From Cellulosimicrobium protaetiae (GTDB lineage: Bacteria > Actinomycetota > Actinomycetes > Actinomycetales > Cellulomonadaceae): a stretch of 64,000 bases of DNA. The stretch spans positions 1,364,001-1,428,000 of the forward strand of contig NZ_CP052757.1 in NCBI RefSeq assembly GCF_009708005.2, written 5' to 3'. Shown here piece after piece: positions 1 through 11,406 of this stretch. Both the position numbers and the translations under genes were made by a program. A model generated the notes under the pieces. That model saw nothing but the letters and a program-made list of their open reading frames with translations, was not told where the DNA came from and made no database searches. Each line of letters begins with the position of its first letter. The stretch's first letter is position 1.

Positions 1-1
1 G

Positions 2-100
2 CGCGACGGCTTCAACGCCGTGTGGGCGTCGCCCGAGAACCTGCCGACCGCCCGTGAGATCGCCGACGCGCGCGCCTGGGTGCGCCGCGTCCACGGCTGA
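2..100 (+). CDS. C-terminal end of a probable zinc-dependent metalloprotease (DUF2342-like), partial
   Basis: The window opens inside a reading frame that ends at TGA 98-100; 32 residues are visible ([16 protein letters not shown], then a run ending in WVRRVHG). The pattern '[22 protein letters not shown]' resembles the end of the actinobacterial DUF2342 metalloproteases, which often lie directly upstream of tilS. The catalytic part is outside the window, so the family call rests on this tail and on context. The next gene starts 4 bp after the stop, suggesting one operon. Confidence 0.6.
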   Translation, partial: RDGFNAVWASPENLPTAREIADARAWVRRVHG

Positions 101-104
101 TCCG

Positions 105-1259
105 GTGGGCGGGCCGGCACCCGTCGTCGCGGCCGCCCGCCGGGCCGTGCGCGGCGCGCTCGGGGACCTGGACCGCGGGGCCCTCGTGCTCGTCGCGTGC
201 TCGGGCGGCGCGGACTCGACGGCGCTCGCGGCCGCCACGGCGTTCGCCGCGCCACGGCTCGGGCTCAGCGCGGGCGCCGTCGTCGTGGACCACGGCCTCC
301 AGGAGGGCAGCGCCGGTGTCGCTGCGGACGCCGCGGAGCGCTGCCGCGGGCTCGGGCTCGACCCGGTGGAGGTGCGCCGCGTCGTCGTGCCGGCGTCCGG
401 CGACGGTCCGGAGGCCGACGCGCGCGCGGCCCGGTACGCCGCGCTGGACGCCGCCGCGGCCGAGCGCGGCGCGGCCGCGGTCCTCCTCGGTCACACGCTC
501 GACGACCAGGCGGAGACGGTGCTGCTCGGGCTCGCCCGCGGGGCGGGCGCACGATCCCTCGCGGGGATGGCGGACCGTCGCGGCGTCTACCGCCGTCCTT
601 TCCTCGGGCTGCGGCGCACGCAGGCCGAGGCCGTCTGCCGGACGCTCGGGCTCGTGTGGTGGGACGACCCCACGAACGTCGTGCCGGCACCCGGCACAGG
701 CCCGGGGGCGTCCCGCGGCGACACGGCACCACCGCTGCGCTCGCAGGTGCGCGGCCGTGTCGTGCCCGCGCTGGTCGACGTGCTCGGGCCGGGAGCGGTG
801 CCGGCGCTCGCGCGCACGGCCGACCTCCTGCGCGACGACGCCGACCTGCTCGACGCGCTCGCTGCGGACCTCCTCGCGACGGCACTCGCGTCGGCACTCG
901 TGGCGTCCCCGGACGACGGCGAGGGCGGCCCGGTCGGCGGGCCCGCGGCGTCGGGCGCCGAGAGCGTGGTGCTCGACACCGGTGTCCTCGCTGCCGCGCA
1001 CCCGGCCCTGCGCCGTCGGACCCTGCGGTCCGCGGCGCTGCGCGCGGGCTGCCCGGCGAGCGACCTCTTCGCCGTGCACGTCGACGCGCTCGACGCGCTC
1101 GTCACCGCCTGGCGCGGGCAGGGACCCGCGCACCTGCCGGGCGACCTGAGGGCGTGGCGCGCGTGTGGCAGGCTTTCCCTGGGCGCGGGGACGACGCCCC
1201 CGCGCAGCCTCCCCCCACGAGCCCGCACCACCCCCACCACCCCCACAGCTCAGGAGTGA
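105..1259 (+). CDS. tilS: tRNA(Ile)-lysidine synthase TilS
   Basis: This ATP-dependent enzyme attaches lysine to C34 of the CAU anticodon of tRNA-Ile, so that it reads AUA. The N-terminal PP-loop is explicit ([12 protein letters not shown], about residues 31-42), followed by the N-type ATPase fold with [18 protein letters not shown] and the RPFLGLRR segment. GTG 105 is chosen because it follows the upstream stop by 4 bp; an ATG at 54 would overlap that gene by about 45 bp. At 384 aa it is in the actinobacterial range and lacks the long C-terminal domains of the E. coli protein. Its stop overlaps the Shine-Dalgarno of hpt, as in many bacteria where tilS-hpt-ftsH are linked. Confidence 0.93.
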   Translation: MGGPAPVVAAARRAVRGALGDLDRGALVLVACSGGADSTALAAATAFAAPRLGLSAGAVVVDHGLQEGSAGVAADAAERCRGLGLDPVEVRRVVVPASGDGPEADARAARYAALDAAAAERGAAAVLLGHTLDDQAETVLLGLARGAGARSLAGMADRRGVYRRPFLGLRRTQAEAVCRTLGLVWWDDPTNVVPAPGTGPGASRGDTAPPLRSQVRGRVVPALVDVLGPGAVPALARTADLLRDDADLLDALAADLLATALASALVASPDDGEGGPVGGPAASGAESVVLDTGVLAAAHPALRRRTLRSAALRAGCPASDLFAVHVDALDALVTAWRGQGPAHLPGDLRAWRACGRLSLGAGTTPPRSLPPRARTTPTTPTAQE

Positions 1260-1264
1260 CCCCC

Positions 1265-1819
1265 GTGGAAGCATCGGACGTCGCAGGCGACCTCGAGAAC
1301 ATCCTGCTCACCGAGGAGCAGCTCGGCGCGCGGCTCGACGAGATCGCGGCGCAGATCGACCGCGACTACGCGGGCAAGGACCTCCTGCTCGTCGGCGTCC
1401 TCAAGGGCGCCGTCATGGTCATGGCGGACCTCGCGCGCCGCCTGCACAGCCACGTCGAGATGGACTGGATGGCCGTCTCGTCGTACGGGTCGGGCACCAA
1501 GTCCTCGGGCGTCGTGCGGATCCTCAAGGACCTCGACGCCGACCTCACGGGCCGCAACGTGCTCATCGTCGAGGACATCATCGACTCCGGGCTCACGCTC
1601 TCGTGGCTCCTGTCGAACCTGCGCTCGCGCGGACCGGCGTCGGTCGAGATCGCGGCGATGCTGCGCAAGCCCGACGCCGCGAAGACCGACGTCGACGTGC
1701 GGTACGTCGGGTTCGACATCCCCAACGAGTTCGTCGTGGGCTACGGCCTCGACTACGCGGAGAAGTACCGCAACCTGCCGTTCGTCGGGACGCTCGCGCC
1801 GCACGTGTACTCGAGCTGA
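1265..1819 (+). CDS. hpt: Hypoxanthine(-guanine) phosphoribosyltransferase
   Basis: Purine salvage enzyme that transfers the phosphoribosyl group of PRPP to hypoxanthine or guanine in the cytoplasm. The PRPP-binding signature is intact ([14 protein letters not shown]), with the flexible-loop region [11 protein letters not shown] and the purine-site segment [15 protein letters not shown]. The GTG start at 1265 has AGGAG at 1252-1256, overlapping the tilS stop. The frame is open much further upstream, but that part is antisense or shifted relative to tilS. 184 aa is the normal length. Confidence 0.95.
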   Translation: MEASDVAGDLENILLTEEQLGARLDEIAAQIDRDYAGKDLLLVGVLKGAVMVMADLARRLHSHVEMDWMAVSSYGSGTKSSGVVRILKDLDADLTGRNVLIVEDIIDSGLTLSWLLSNLRSRGPASVEIAAMLRKPDAAKTDVDVRYVGFDIPNEFVVGYGLDYAEKYRNLPFVGTLAPHVYSS

Positions 1820-1888
1820 GCGGGGGAGCGGGGCGCCCCTCGCCGCGGTGGCGCGGCGGCGTCCCGCGTCCGGACGCCGCGGCGTCCG

Positions 1889-1919
1889 CGCCCAGGGGAC
1901 GTGGGCCACGCCCTGGGCG
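1889..1919. terminator. Hairpin downstream of hpt
   Basis: A 9-bp inverted repeat (CGCCCAGGG and CCCTGGGCG) separated by 13 nt lies in the 201-bp gap between hpt and ftsH. It is GC-rich with no clear U-tract, as usual in high-GC actinobacteria, and probably ends the tilS-hpt transcript. A weak -10-like TAGTTT (1961-1966) further on may belong to ftsH. Confidence 0.5.
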
Positions 1920-2020
1920 AACAGGGGCGTGATCCCCAGCAGGCGTCAAGGTCCAGAGTGTAGTTTCGAGCCCGAACACTTGCGCGAGCGGAGGGATCCG
2001 GGGCGCACGCCCCGTCGCCG

Positions 2021-4122
<2,102 letters not shown>

Positions 4123-4123
<1 letters not shown>

Positions 4124-4788
4124 TGGACACCTCCACGGGGACGTCGGCGGGTAGCGACGCCGCGGCGGGCGCCATCACGCGGGCCCGCTCGGCCGAGGAC
4201 CTGCGCGCGCCGGCGGACGTGCCGCCGTACGACCAGGAGCGGGCCGAGGCCGCCGTCCGCGAGCTGCTGCTCGCGGTGGGGGAGGACCCGGACCGCGAGG
4301 GCCTGCGGGACACACCGGCCCGCGTGGCGCGCGCGTACCGCGAGATCTTCGCGGGCCTGCGCCAGGAGGCGGCGGACGTCCTCACGACGACCTTCGACCT
4401 CGGCCACGAGGAGATGGTGCTCGTCAAGGACATCGAGGTGTACTCGACGTGCGAGCACCACCTCGTGCCGTTCCACGGCGTCGCGCACATCGGCTACATC
4501 CCCAACGTCGACGGTCGCATCACCGGCCTGTCGAAGCTCGCGCGCCTCGTCGAGGTCTACGCTCGCCGCCCGCAGGTCCAGGAGCGGCTCACGTCGCAGA
4601 TCGCGGACGCGCTCGTGGAGCACCTGCAGCCGCGCGGCGCGATCGTCGTCGTCGAGTGCGAGCACCTGTGCATGTCGATGCGCGGCGTGCGCAAGCCCGG
4701 CTCGCGCACGGTGACGTCGGCGGTGCGCGGCCAGATGCGCGACGGCGCGACCCGGGCCGAGGCGATGAGCCTCATCCTGGGGCGCTAG
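4123..4788 (+). CDS. folE: GTP cyclohydrolase I (type IA)
   Basis: First step of folate synthesis: GTP to 7,8-dihydroneopterin triphosphate. The zinc-site residues are present: C110 and H113 in [12 protein letters not shown], and the third Cys in the segment [17 protein letters not shown] (C183 by alignment). The first about 35 residues are a variable extension; the conserved helix begins at [23 protein letters not shown] 4123 overlaps the ftsH stop by one base, so translation is coupled. 221 aa is typical for actinobacteria. Confidence 0.96.
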
Positions 4789-4792
4789 CCTC

Positions 4793-5734
4793 GTGGACCG
4801 CTTCGTGGTCGCCGGGCTCGAGGAGCTGGCCGACGTCGGCCGCACGCTCGTCATGGGCGTCGTCAACGTCACGCCCGACTCGTTCTCCGACGGCGGCGAG
4901 TGGTTCGAGCCCGACGCCGCCGTCGCGCACGGGCGCGAGCTGCTCGGCGAGGGCGCGGACATCCTCGACGTGGGCGGCGAGTCGACCCGCCCCGGCGCGG
5001 GCCGCGTCCCCGTCGAGGCGGAGCTCGCGCGCGTGCTGCCCGTGATCTCCGCGCTCGCGGCCGAGGGGGCGGTGGTCAGCGTCGACACGACGCGCGCCGT
5101 CGTCGCCGAGCGCGCGGTCGCGGCGGGCGCGCGGATCGTCAACGACGTCTCCGGCGGGCTCGCGGACCCGGCGATGGCCGACGTCGTGGCGCGCACCGGT
5201 GTCGCGTACGTCTGCATGCACTGGCGCGGCCACGCCGACGTCATGGACGACCTCGAGGAGTACGACGACGTCGTCACGGACGTGCGCGACGAGCTCGCCG
5301 CGCGCGTCGAGACGCTGTTCGCGGCCGGGGTGCGTCGCGACCAGCTCGTCCTCGACCCGGGCCTCGGGTTCTCCAAGGCAGGGTCGTCCAACTGGCCCCT
5401 GCTCGCGCGGCTCGGCGAGCTCGAGGCGCTCGGCCTCCCGGTGCTCGTCGGAGCGTCCCGCAAGCGGTTCCTGGGGCACCTCCTCGCGAGGTCCGACGGG
5501 CAGCCCGTGCCGCCCCTGCTGCGCGACGACGCGACCGCGGCGATCACGACGCTCGCCGCCGCCTCCGGCGCGTGGTGCGTCCGGGTCCACGCCGTCCGGG
5601 CGTCGGCGGACGCCGTGCGCGTCGCCGCCGCGTGGGAGAGGGGCCGCGACCGCGCCGTCGCCGCCGGGGCCGACGAGGGGGCGCACGACCGACCGGCTGC
5701 CGGGAACGACTCGACGGCGCGGCCCACGACCTAG
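4793..5734 (+). CDS. folP: Dihydropteroate synthase
   Basis: Condenses 6-hydroxymethyl-dihydropterin diphosphate with p-aminobenzoate; the target of sulfonamides. TIM-barrel signatures are all present: MGVVNVTPDSFSDGG (loop 1), DVGGESTRPGA (loop 2), the DPGLGFSKAGSSNW segment and VGASRKRFLG. GTG 4793 lies 4 bp after folE. 313 aa includes about 25 disordered C-terminal residues after the barrel. It is followed by 131 bp without a gene before folB-folK. Confidence 0.95.
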   Translation: MDRFVVAGLEELADVGRTLVMGVVNVTPDSFSDGGEWFEPDAAVAHGRELLGEGADILDVGGESTRPGAGRVPVEAELARVLPVISALAAEGAVVSVDTTRAVVAERAVAAGARIVNDVSGGLADPAMADVVARTGVAYVCMHWRGHADVMDDLEEYDDVVTDVRDELAARVETLFAAGVRRDQLVLDPGLGFSKAGSSNWPLLARLGELEALGLPVLVGASRKRFLGHLLARSDGQPVPPLLRDDATAAITTLAAASGAWCVRVHAVRASADAVRVAAAWERGRDRAVAAGADEGAHDRPAAGNDSTARPTT

Positions 5735-5865
5735 CAGGATGGGCGACGGGCCCCGCGGCGCGGCCGGCCCGGCGCAGCACGACACACGCAACGAGACACG
5801 GTGACGAGAGGTCGGCCCGCCCCGCACGGCGGGCGGCCCCCCGGAGCACCGGACGGGAGCACGAC

Positions 5866-8535
5866 GTGACCACAGCGTTCGCAGGAGCGGTCCTCGACGC
5901 GGACGGACGGCCGTTCGACCGGATCCGGCTCACGGGCCTGAGCGCCACGGGGCACCACGGGGTCTACGACCACGAGAAGGAGCAGGGCCAGCTCTTCCGC
6001 GCCGACGTCGTGCTCCACCTCGACACGCGCGCCGCGGCGAGCGGGGACGACCTCGCCCAGACCGTGAGCTACGCGGGGGTCGCCGAGGACGTGGTCGCGG
6101 TGCTCGCGGGCTCGCCCGCCGACCTCGTCGAGACGGTCGCCGAGCGCATCGCCGCGACGATCCTCACGCACGACGAGGTCGTCGCGGTCGACGTGGCGGT
6201 GCACAAGCCGCAGGCGCCGATCACGGTCCCGTTCGAGGACGTCGAGGTCGTCATCCGCCGCGACCGCGTCGTCGTGCCGGTCGTCGGACCGCTCGCCCGC
6301 CGCTCCGAGCAGCACGGCCTGCGGGACGTGCAGGCTGTGGGACCCATCCCCGTCGGGTCGGTCGCCCCGGCGCTCATCCACGGCGTCGGGGAGACCCCGG
6401 TCGCCGAGGACCGGGTGGAGCTGGCCCCGGCGCCCGACGTCATGCCGCCGAGCATCCCCCCGGGCACGACGTCGGTCGGCGCCACCGTCCCGCCGCCCGC
6501 GGAGGGGGACTCTCACACGCACGACGTGTCGGGCGGGACGGTCCTCGACGACGCGCTCGACGGGGCCCGCGAGGCGCCCGGTGCGGACGAGCCGACCGCG
6601 CCGGTCCGCGACGTGCCGCTCCCCGCGGCCCTCGAGGAGGAACCGACCGGCACCCTCCCGCCCGCCGAGGAGCCGCGCCCGGCGCCGTACGACGCGCTGC
6701 TCGAGTCCGCGGCGCCTCCGGCCCCGGGCGCCCCGGCCCCGGAGGCGCTGCCGGGCGCGGCGGGTGCGCAGTTGCCGACACCCGCGCCGGTGCCGACACC
6801 CGCCGAGCCGACCGCGCCCGAGCTCCCGGACGCGGGGCGCGCCGTCGAGCCCCCGGCGGAGCAGGGCCCGGAGCCGGTCCTCGAGCCCGCGCCGGTCGAC
6901 GTGCCCGTGCCGCCGGTCGAGCAGCCGGCCGAGCTGCCGGTCGACGCCCCCGCACCCCTCGCGGCGCCGCCGCAGGACGTCACCGCCCCAGCCGCGACGT
7001 CCGAGGGGCCCGACGCGTCGGGCGCCGCCGACGGGTCGACGCCCACGCCGCCCGCCGAGCACGACCGGATGGACGACGTGCCCGCCGGGTTCGTCGAGGT
7101 GGTCCTCGCCCTGGGCGCGAACCTCGGCGACGCCCAGCAGACCTTGCGCGACGCGATCACCGACCTCGACCGGATCTCCGGGCTCGAGATCACCGAGGTC
7201 TCGCCGCTCGCGCGGACGGAGGCGGTCGGCGGCCCGGACCAGCCCGACTTCCTCAACACCGTCCTGCTCGCGCGCACGCGGCTCTCGGCCCGCGACCTCC
7301 TGCACGCGTGCCAGGCCGTCGAGAACGCCCACGGGCGGGTGCGCGACGAGCGCTGGGGCCCCCGGACCCTCGACGTCGACCTCGTCGTGTACGGCACGCT
7401 CACGGCCGTCGCCGACGACCTGGAGCTGCCCCACCCCCGTGCGCACGAGCGGGCCTTCGTGCTCGAGCCCTGGTCGCAGATCGACCCGGACGCCGTGCTG
7501 CCCGGTCTCGGGGGCGGACCGGTCGCCGCGCTCGCGGCGACCGCACCCGACCGGGGCGGCATCCGCTGGCTCGCCCTCGACTGGCTCACGGACGCCGCTC
7601 CGGAGCCTGCCGGCGCAGGACCCGCCGTGACGGACGGCGCCGACCAGGCCCATCCAGCGCCGGTCGCCGTGCCCGTGCCGGATCCGACCCCTGGACCCGC
7701 GCCCGCGCCGCCGCCCGCCCCGGCCACGGCACCCGACCCGGAGGGCCTCGACGACCCGTACCGGCAGCGGGGTCCGGAGGCGTTCGTGCCTCAGGCCCCG
7801 CCGGTGCCTCCCGAGACGGCGCCCGGCTCTCGGGCCCCGGAGCCCGTCGGCCTGGCGCAGCCCGGCCCGCAGCCTCCCGCGGCGCCCTCGTCGGCACCTC
7901 ATCGGGCGCTGCCGCAGCCGTTCCCGCAATCGCCCCCGCAGGCGCTCCCGCAGCCGGGTGCCGAGCACGCCGAGCCGGGGTCGCAGGCGCCCGCGCCCGG
8001 CACCGCGCTCCCGGTCGCCCCACCGCAGACGACCGTCCTGCCGCAGCAACCCGGCGCGCCCGTCGTGGCCCCCGCGGCGGAGACGTACCCGGCCCGACCG
8101 GTCTTCGCACCCGTGTCGCAGGGCCTGGCGCCCGCCGCCGACAGGGCGCCGGCGGCGGCTGAGGGCGCGCCGGGATCCTTCGACGAGCTGGTCGCGCCGG
8201 GCTCAGCACCGTTCCCCGGGGCGACGCACCGGCCGACGGTGCAGCCCGCACCCGAGCCCTCGGCCCCGGAGGACGCGCAGACCACCGAGCGTGGTGGCGG
8301 GGCGTTCCCGGTGTTCGCCCCGGTCCGCGTCACGGAGCCCGCACCCGTCGCGCCTGCCGCGGCGGCGGACGCCGACGGGATCATCCGGTCGGTGCCGTTC
8401 GCCCCGGCCCCGGGCGGCGCCCCCACTGAGGCGTCGGCCCCCGGCCCGCTCGCCGACTCCGCGCTGCACCCGGCCACCGACCCGTGGCCGCCGTTCGGCC
8501 CGGTCTCGGGCAGCGGGCAGGACTCCGCGCGCTGA
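5866..8535 (+). CDS. folK: Bifunctional dihydroneopterin aldolase / HPPK (FolB-FolK fusion) with long Pro/Ala-rich linker and tail
   Basis: Residues 1-138 are a FolB domain (LTGLSATGHHGVYDHEKEQG, then SYAGVAEDVV and ETVAERIA). Residues about 408-575 are a FolK domain (ALGANLGDAQQTL, NTVLLARTRL, RWGPRTLDVDLVVYG, LPHPRAHERAFVLEP). Between them lie about 270 Pro/Ala/Glu-rich residues, and after FolK another about 315 rich in Pro, Ala and Gln. The two enzymes act in succession, cleaving dihydroneopterin and pyrophosphorylating its product, so fusion is chemically sensible. Start GTG 5866 has GGGAG upstream; the frame is open further back but there only shadows folP. A single 2670-bp frame with actinobacterial codon use argues against a sequencing error. 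The TGATG at the stop couples it to the next gene. Confidence 0.9.
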   Translation: MTTAFAGAVLDADGRPFDRIRLTGLSATGHHGVYDHEKEQGQLFRADVVLHLDTRAAASGDDLAQTVSYAGVAEDVVAVLAGSPADLVETVAERIAATILTHDEVVAVDVAVHKPQAPITVPFEDVEVVIRRDRVVVPVVGPLARRSEQHGLRDVQAVGPIPVGSVAPALIHGVGETPVAEDRVELAPAPDVMPPSIPPGTTSVGATVPPPAEGDSHTHDVSGGTVLDDALDGAREAPGADEPTAPVRDVPLPAALEEEPTGTLPPAEEPRPAPYDALLESAAPPAPGAPAPEALPGAAGAQLPTPAPVPTPAEPTAPELPDAGRAVEPPAEQGPEPVLEPAPVDVPVPPVEQPAELPVDAPAPLAAPPQDVTAPAATSEGPDASGAADGSTPTPPAEHDRMDDVPAGFVEVVLALGANLGDAQQTLRDAITDLDRISGLEITEVSPLARTEAVGGPDQPDFLNTVLLARTRLSARDLLHACQAVENAHGRVRDERWGPRTLDVDLVVYGTLTAVADDLELPHPRAHERAFVLEPWSQIDPDAVLPGLGGGPVAALAATAPDRGGIRWLALDWLTDAAPEPAGAGPAVTDGADQAHPAPVAVPVPDPTPGPAPAPPPAPATAPDPEGLDDPYRQRGPEAFVPQAPPVPPETAPGSRAPEPVGLAQPGPQPPAAPSSAPHRALPQPFPQSPPQALPQPGAEHAEPGSQAPAPGTALPVAPPQTTVLPQQPGAPVVAPAAETYPARPVFAPVSQGLAPAADRAPAAAEGAPGSFDELVAPGSAPFPGATHRPTVQPAPEPSAPEDAQTTERGGGAFPVFAPVRVTEPAPVAPAAAADADGIIRSVPFAPAPGGAPTEASAPGPLADSALHPATDPWPPFGPVSGSGQDSAR

Positions 8536-9044
8536 TGCGGCGCACGTCGGTCCGCACCCTGGTGCTCGTCGCGGTCGCCACGGCGGTCGTGGGCTGGTTC
8601 GTCGTGCGGCTCCTCCAGGGGCGCGGGACGCACCTTCCCCCGGTGCCGTGGGTCGTCGACGTGGCGGTCGTCGCGCTCGCGGCGGGAGTCTTCTGGGCGG
8701 GGTGGACCGTGCGCGCCTACCAGCGGGGCAAGCGCCCCTCGCTCGACGCGATCCGGGCAGCACGCACGTTCGTCCTCGCCAAGGCCGCCGCGCTGACGGG
8801 TGCGCTCCTCGTCGGGTGGTACGGGGCGCAGGTGCTCGTCGCGCTCCCCGACCTCTCGATCGAGGCGCAGCGCGACCGCGCCGTGGCGGCGGGGATCGCG
8901 GTCGCCTGCGCGGTCGTGCTGGCCGTCGTCGGCGTCGTGGCCGAGCGGTTCTGCCAGCTCCCGCCCGACGACCGCGGCGAGGGGCGCGAGGGCGCGACGA
9001 CGCGCGAGGACCCGGAGACCCCGGGAGCGAGCACGCCCGCCTGA
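8535..9044 (+). CDS. DUF3180 family membrane protein
   Basis: 169-aa integral membrane protein with four predicted helices (about residues 7-27, 38-58, 79-101 and 118-141) and a charged C-terminal tail. The length, the helix pattern and the position right after folK match the DUF3180 family (the Rv3605c neighbourhood in M. tuberculosis). Function unknown. ATG 8535 overlaps the folB-folK stop (TGATG). Confidence 0.82.
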   Translation: MRRTSVRTLVLVAVATAVVGWFVVRLLQGRGTHLPPVPWVVDVAVVALAAGVFWAGWTVRAYQRGKRPSLDAIRAARTFVLAKAAALTGALLVGWYGAQVLVALPDLSIEAQRDRAVAAGIAVACAVVLAVVGVVAERFCQLPPDDRGEGREGATTREDPETPGASTPA

Positions 9045-9157
9045 GGCCGCCCCACGGTTCCCCGCCGGGCGCCGTCCCGCGGTGCCCCGCCGGGCGACGG
9101 CTCGCGCACGCGGCCGTGACGCACGACACGTGACCCGGGCGCACCGGGACGGGATGG

Positions 9158-9163
9158 GAGAAT
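9158..9163 (+). promoter_or_regulatory. -10-like GAGAAT 6 nt before the start codon
   Basis: GAGAAT ends 6 nt before ATG 9170 with no Shine-Dalgarno between, the spacing expected for a leaderless transcript. It is weaker than other examples in the window because position 1 is G. Confidence 0.4.
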
Positions 9164-9169
9164 CGACGC

Positions 9170-9688
9170 ATGACCGACCCTGCACGGGACGCCGCTCCCC
9201 GCGGCACCGGCCCCTTCGACCCGCCCGGCATCGAGTGGACACGCGTGTCGCCCCGGCTGATCACCGCCCGCCTGCTCTCGGTGGGCATCACGCTCGCCGT
9301 GCCCGCCGTCGCGGTGATCGTGCTCGCGATCCTCTTCCCGCACTGGTGGCAGGGGCTCGTGCTGGGCGTGCTCGCACTCCTCGGGCTGTGGGCGGTCCTC
9401 CTCGTCCCGCGCCAGGTGCGGGCGATCGGGTACGCGGAGCGCGACGACGACCTGCTCATCCGCCAGGGCATCATGTTCCGCCAGCTCGTCGTGGTGCCCT
9501 ACGGCCGCATGCAGTACGTCGACGTCCAGGCCGGGCCGCTCGCGCGCAAGCTCGGGATCGCGCAGGTCCAGCTCCACACGGCGTCGGCGTCCACCGACGC
9601 GACGATCGACGGCCTGGAGCCCGCCGAGGCGGAGCGTCTGCGCGACCGGCTCGCGTCGCGCGGCGAGTCGAGGCTGGCGGGCCTGTGA
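9170..9688 (+). CDS. PH domain-containing membrane protein (bPH2/DUF304, YdbS-like)
   Basis: 172 aa with two helices (about residues 30-55 and 60-80) followed by a bacterial PH domain (DDDLLIRQGIMFRQLVVVPY, then YVDVQAGPLARKLGIAQVQL). This matches the YdbS half of the YdbS/YdbT pair. The biochemical role is unknown; in Bacillus the pair affects resistance to some membrane-active agents. It overlaps the start of the larger PH protein (GTGA), so the two are probably made in fixed proportion. Confidence 0.85.
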   Translation: MTDPARDAAPRGTGPFDPPGIEWTRVSPRLITARLLSVGITLAVPAVAVIVLAILFPHWWQGLVLGVLALLGLWAVLLVPRQVRAIGYAERDDDLLIRQGIMFRQLVVVPYGRMQYVDVQAGPLARKLGIAQVQLHTASASTDATIDGLEPAEAERLRDRLASRGESRLAGL

Positions 9689-11406
9689 GCGAGGCTCCGG
9701 CCACCGACGACCTCGTGTGGCACCGGGTGCACCCGGTCACCCCGCTCGTGCGCGGCTGGACGGTCATCGCGGTCCTGCTCGTCGTCGTCGGGCAGCAGAC
9801 GCTCAACGGCCTGCCCGAGGGGGAGAACCTCCTCGAGGGCAACCGCTGGTGGATGATCCTCCTCGGCATCCTCGCGGTCGGGCTCGTGGGGCTCGGGTAC
9901 TCGGCGCTCGCGTGGCGCATGACGAGCTACGCGGTCGACGACGAGTCCGTCCACCTGCGCACCGGTGTGCTGTTCCGGCAGCAGCGCAAGGCGCGGCTGG
10001 ACCGGCTCCAGGCGATCGACATCGTGCAGCCCCTCCTGGCGCGGTTCTTCGGCCTCGCGGAGCTCAAGCTCGAGGTTGCCGGGGGCGCGGACTCCGGCGT
10101 GAAGCTCGGGTTCCTCAAGGAGGCCGAGGCCAAGCGCCTGCGCAACGACCTCCTCGCGCGCGCCGCGGGGCTGCGGGTCGCTCGGGAGCGCCCGGCCGGC
10201 GCCCCGGCGGCGGGTCCGGTCGGGCTCGCGGACGGCTCGACACCGGCCGACGGCGCGGGCGGTGCGGAGCCGGGCGCCACGCCGGCGGGCGAGGACCTGC
10301 TCGTCGCGCCCGAGGCGCCCGAGCAGCCCGTCACCGCCGTCGGGCCGGGGCGGCTCGTCGCGTCGCTCGTGCGGTCCGGCGCGACGGTCGGGCTCGTGCT
10401 CGGGATCCTGGCGATCGCCGGGGTCGTGATCGGCACGCGGGAGATCAGCGTGCTGTTCAGCGCGCTGCCGGCGGTCCTCGGGTTCGGCGGGTACCTCTTC
10501 TCGCGGTTCACGGGCGAGTTCGGCTTCCGCTCGGCGATCTCGCCGGACGGCATCCGGCTGCGGCACGGCCTCCTGGAGACCCGGTCGCAGACCATCCCGC
10601 CCGGCCGCGTCCAGGCCGTCCGGCTGCGCCAGGGACCGTTCTGGCGCGGGCCGGACTGGTGGCGCGTGGACGTCAACGTCGCGGGCTACGGCGTGAGCAC
10701 GGACGGGTCGGAGGCCAAGAGCGTCCTGCTGCCGGTGGGCACGCGCGACGAGGCGCTCGCCGCGCTCTGGCTCGTGCTGCCCGACCTGGGGACCGCGGAC
10801 CCCCGTGGCCTCCTCGACGAGGGCCTGTCCGGCCTCGACGCCGGGGAGCACTTCACCGTGACCCCTCGCCGCGCGCGCCTGCTCGACCTCGTGTCGTGGC
10901 GGCGCAACGGCTTCACGGTCACCGACCGCGCGCTCGTGCTGCGCGGCGGGCGGGTGTTCCGCAGCCTCGTCGTCGTGCCGCACGAGCGCACGCAGTCGCT
11001 CGGCCTCGAGCAGGGTCCGTTGCAGCGCCGGTTCGACGTCGCGACGTTCGCGGTGCACTCGACGCCCGGCCCGGTCGCGCCGAAGGTCTGGCACCTCGAC
11101 TCGGTCGACGCCGCGCGCCTCCTCGACACGCAGGCCGCGCGCGCCCGCGAGGCGCGTGCGCACGCGGGCCCGGAGCTGTGGATGCGCCGCGACGAGGTCC
11201 CCCTGGCGGCGGACGCCGTCCCCGCTGCGTCCGCCACCACAGCCAGCCCCACAGCCAGCCCCACAGCCAGCCCCGCGGCCACCACCGCAGTCCTCGCCGA
11301 CGACCTCGTCGAGGACCCTGCCGCGGTCGGCACGGACGACGAGCCGGACCGTGGACCCGGAGCGGTGCCCGTCGACGGACGACCGGGGGACGGAGCGCAG
11401 CCGTGA
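9685..11406 (+). CDS. Multi-PH-domain membrane protein (bPH2/DUF304, YdbT-like)
   Basis: 573 aa with three bPH2 modules. Each carries the 'vr-G-lfr----vP--R-Q-v' pattern: VHLRTGVLFRQQRKARLDRL, IRLRHGLLETRSQTIPPGRV and LVLRGGRVFRSLVVVPHERT. Transmembrane helix pairs precede the first and second modules, with a Pro/Ala/Glu-rich loop after module 1 and a low-complexity tail containing a short repeated TASP segment. Partner of the preceding 172-aa protein by domain type and overlap (GTG 9685 over TGA 9686). Function unknown. Confidence 0.85.
   Translation: MSEAPATDDLVWHRVHPVTPLVRGWTVIAVLLVVVGQQTLNGLPEGENLLEGNRWWMILLGILAVGLVGLGYSALAWRMTSYAVDDESVHLRTGVLFRQQRKARLDRLQAIDIVQPLLARFFGLAELKLEVAGGADSGVKLGFLKEAEAKRLRNDLLARAAGLRVARERPAGAPAAGPVGLADGSTPADGAGGAEPGATPAGEDLLVAPEAPEQPVTAVGPGRLVASLVRSGATVGLVLGILAIAGVVIGTREISVLFSALPAVLGFGGYLFSRFTGEFGFRSAISPDGIRLRHGLLETRSQTIPPGRVQAVRLRQGPFWRGPDWWRVDVNVAGYGVSTDGSEAKSVLLPVGTRDEALAALWLVLPDLGTADPRGLLDEGLSGLDAGEHFTVTPRRARLLDLVSWRRNGFTVTDRALVLRGGRVFRSLVVVPHERTQSLGLEQGPLQRRFDVATFAVHSTPGPVAPKVWHLDSVDAARLLDTQAARAREARAHAGPELWMRRDEVPLAADAVPAASATTASPTASPTASPAATTAVLADDLVEDPAAVGTDDEPDRGPGAVPVDGRPGDGAQP

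Noticed and set aside
4900-5865. Apparent extension of the FolB-FolK frame back over folP
   Set aside because: folP is clearly encoded in another frame here; FolB begins at GTG 5866, so there is no FolP-FolB-FolK triple fusion.
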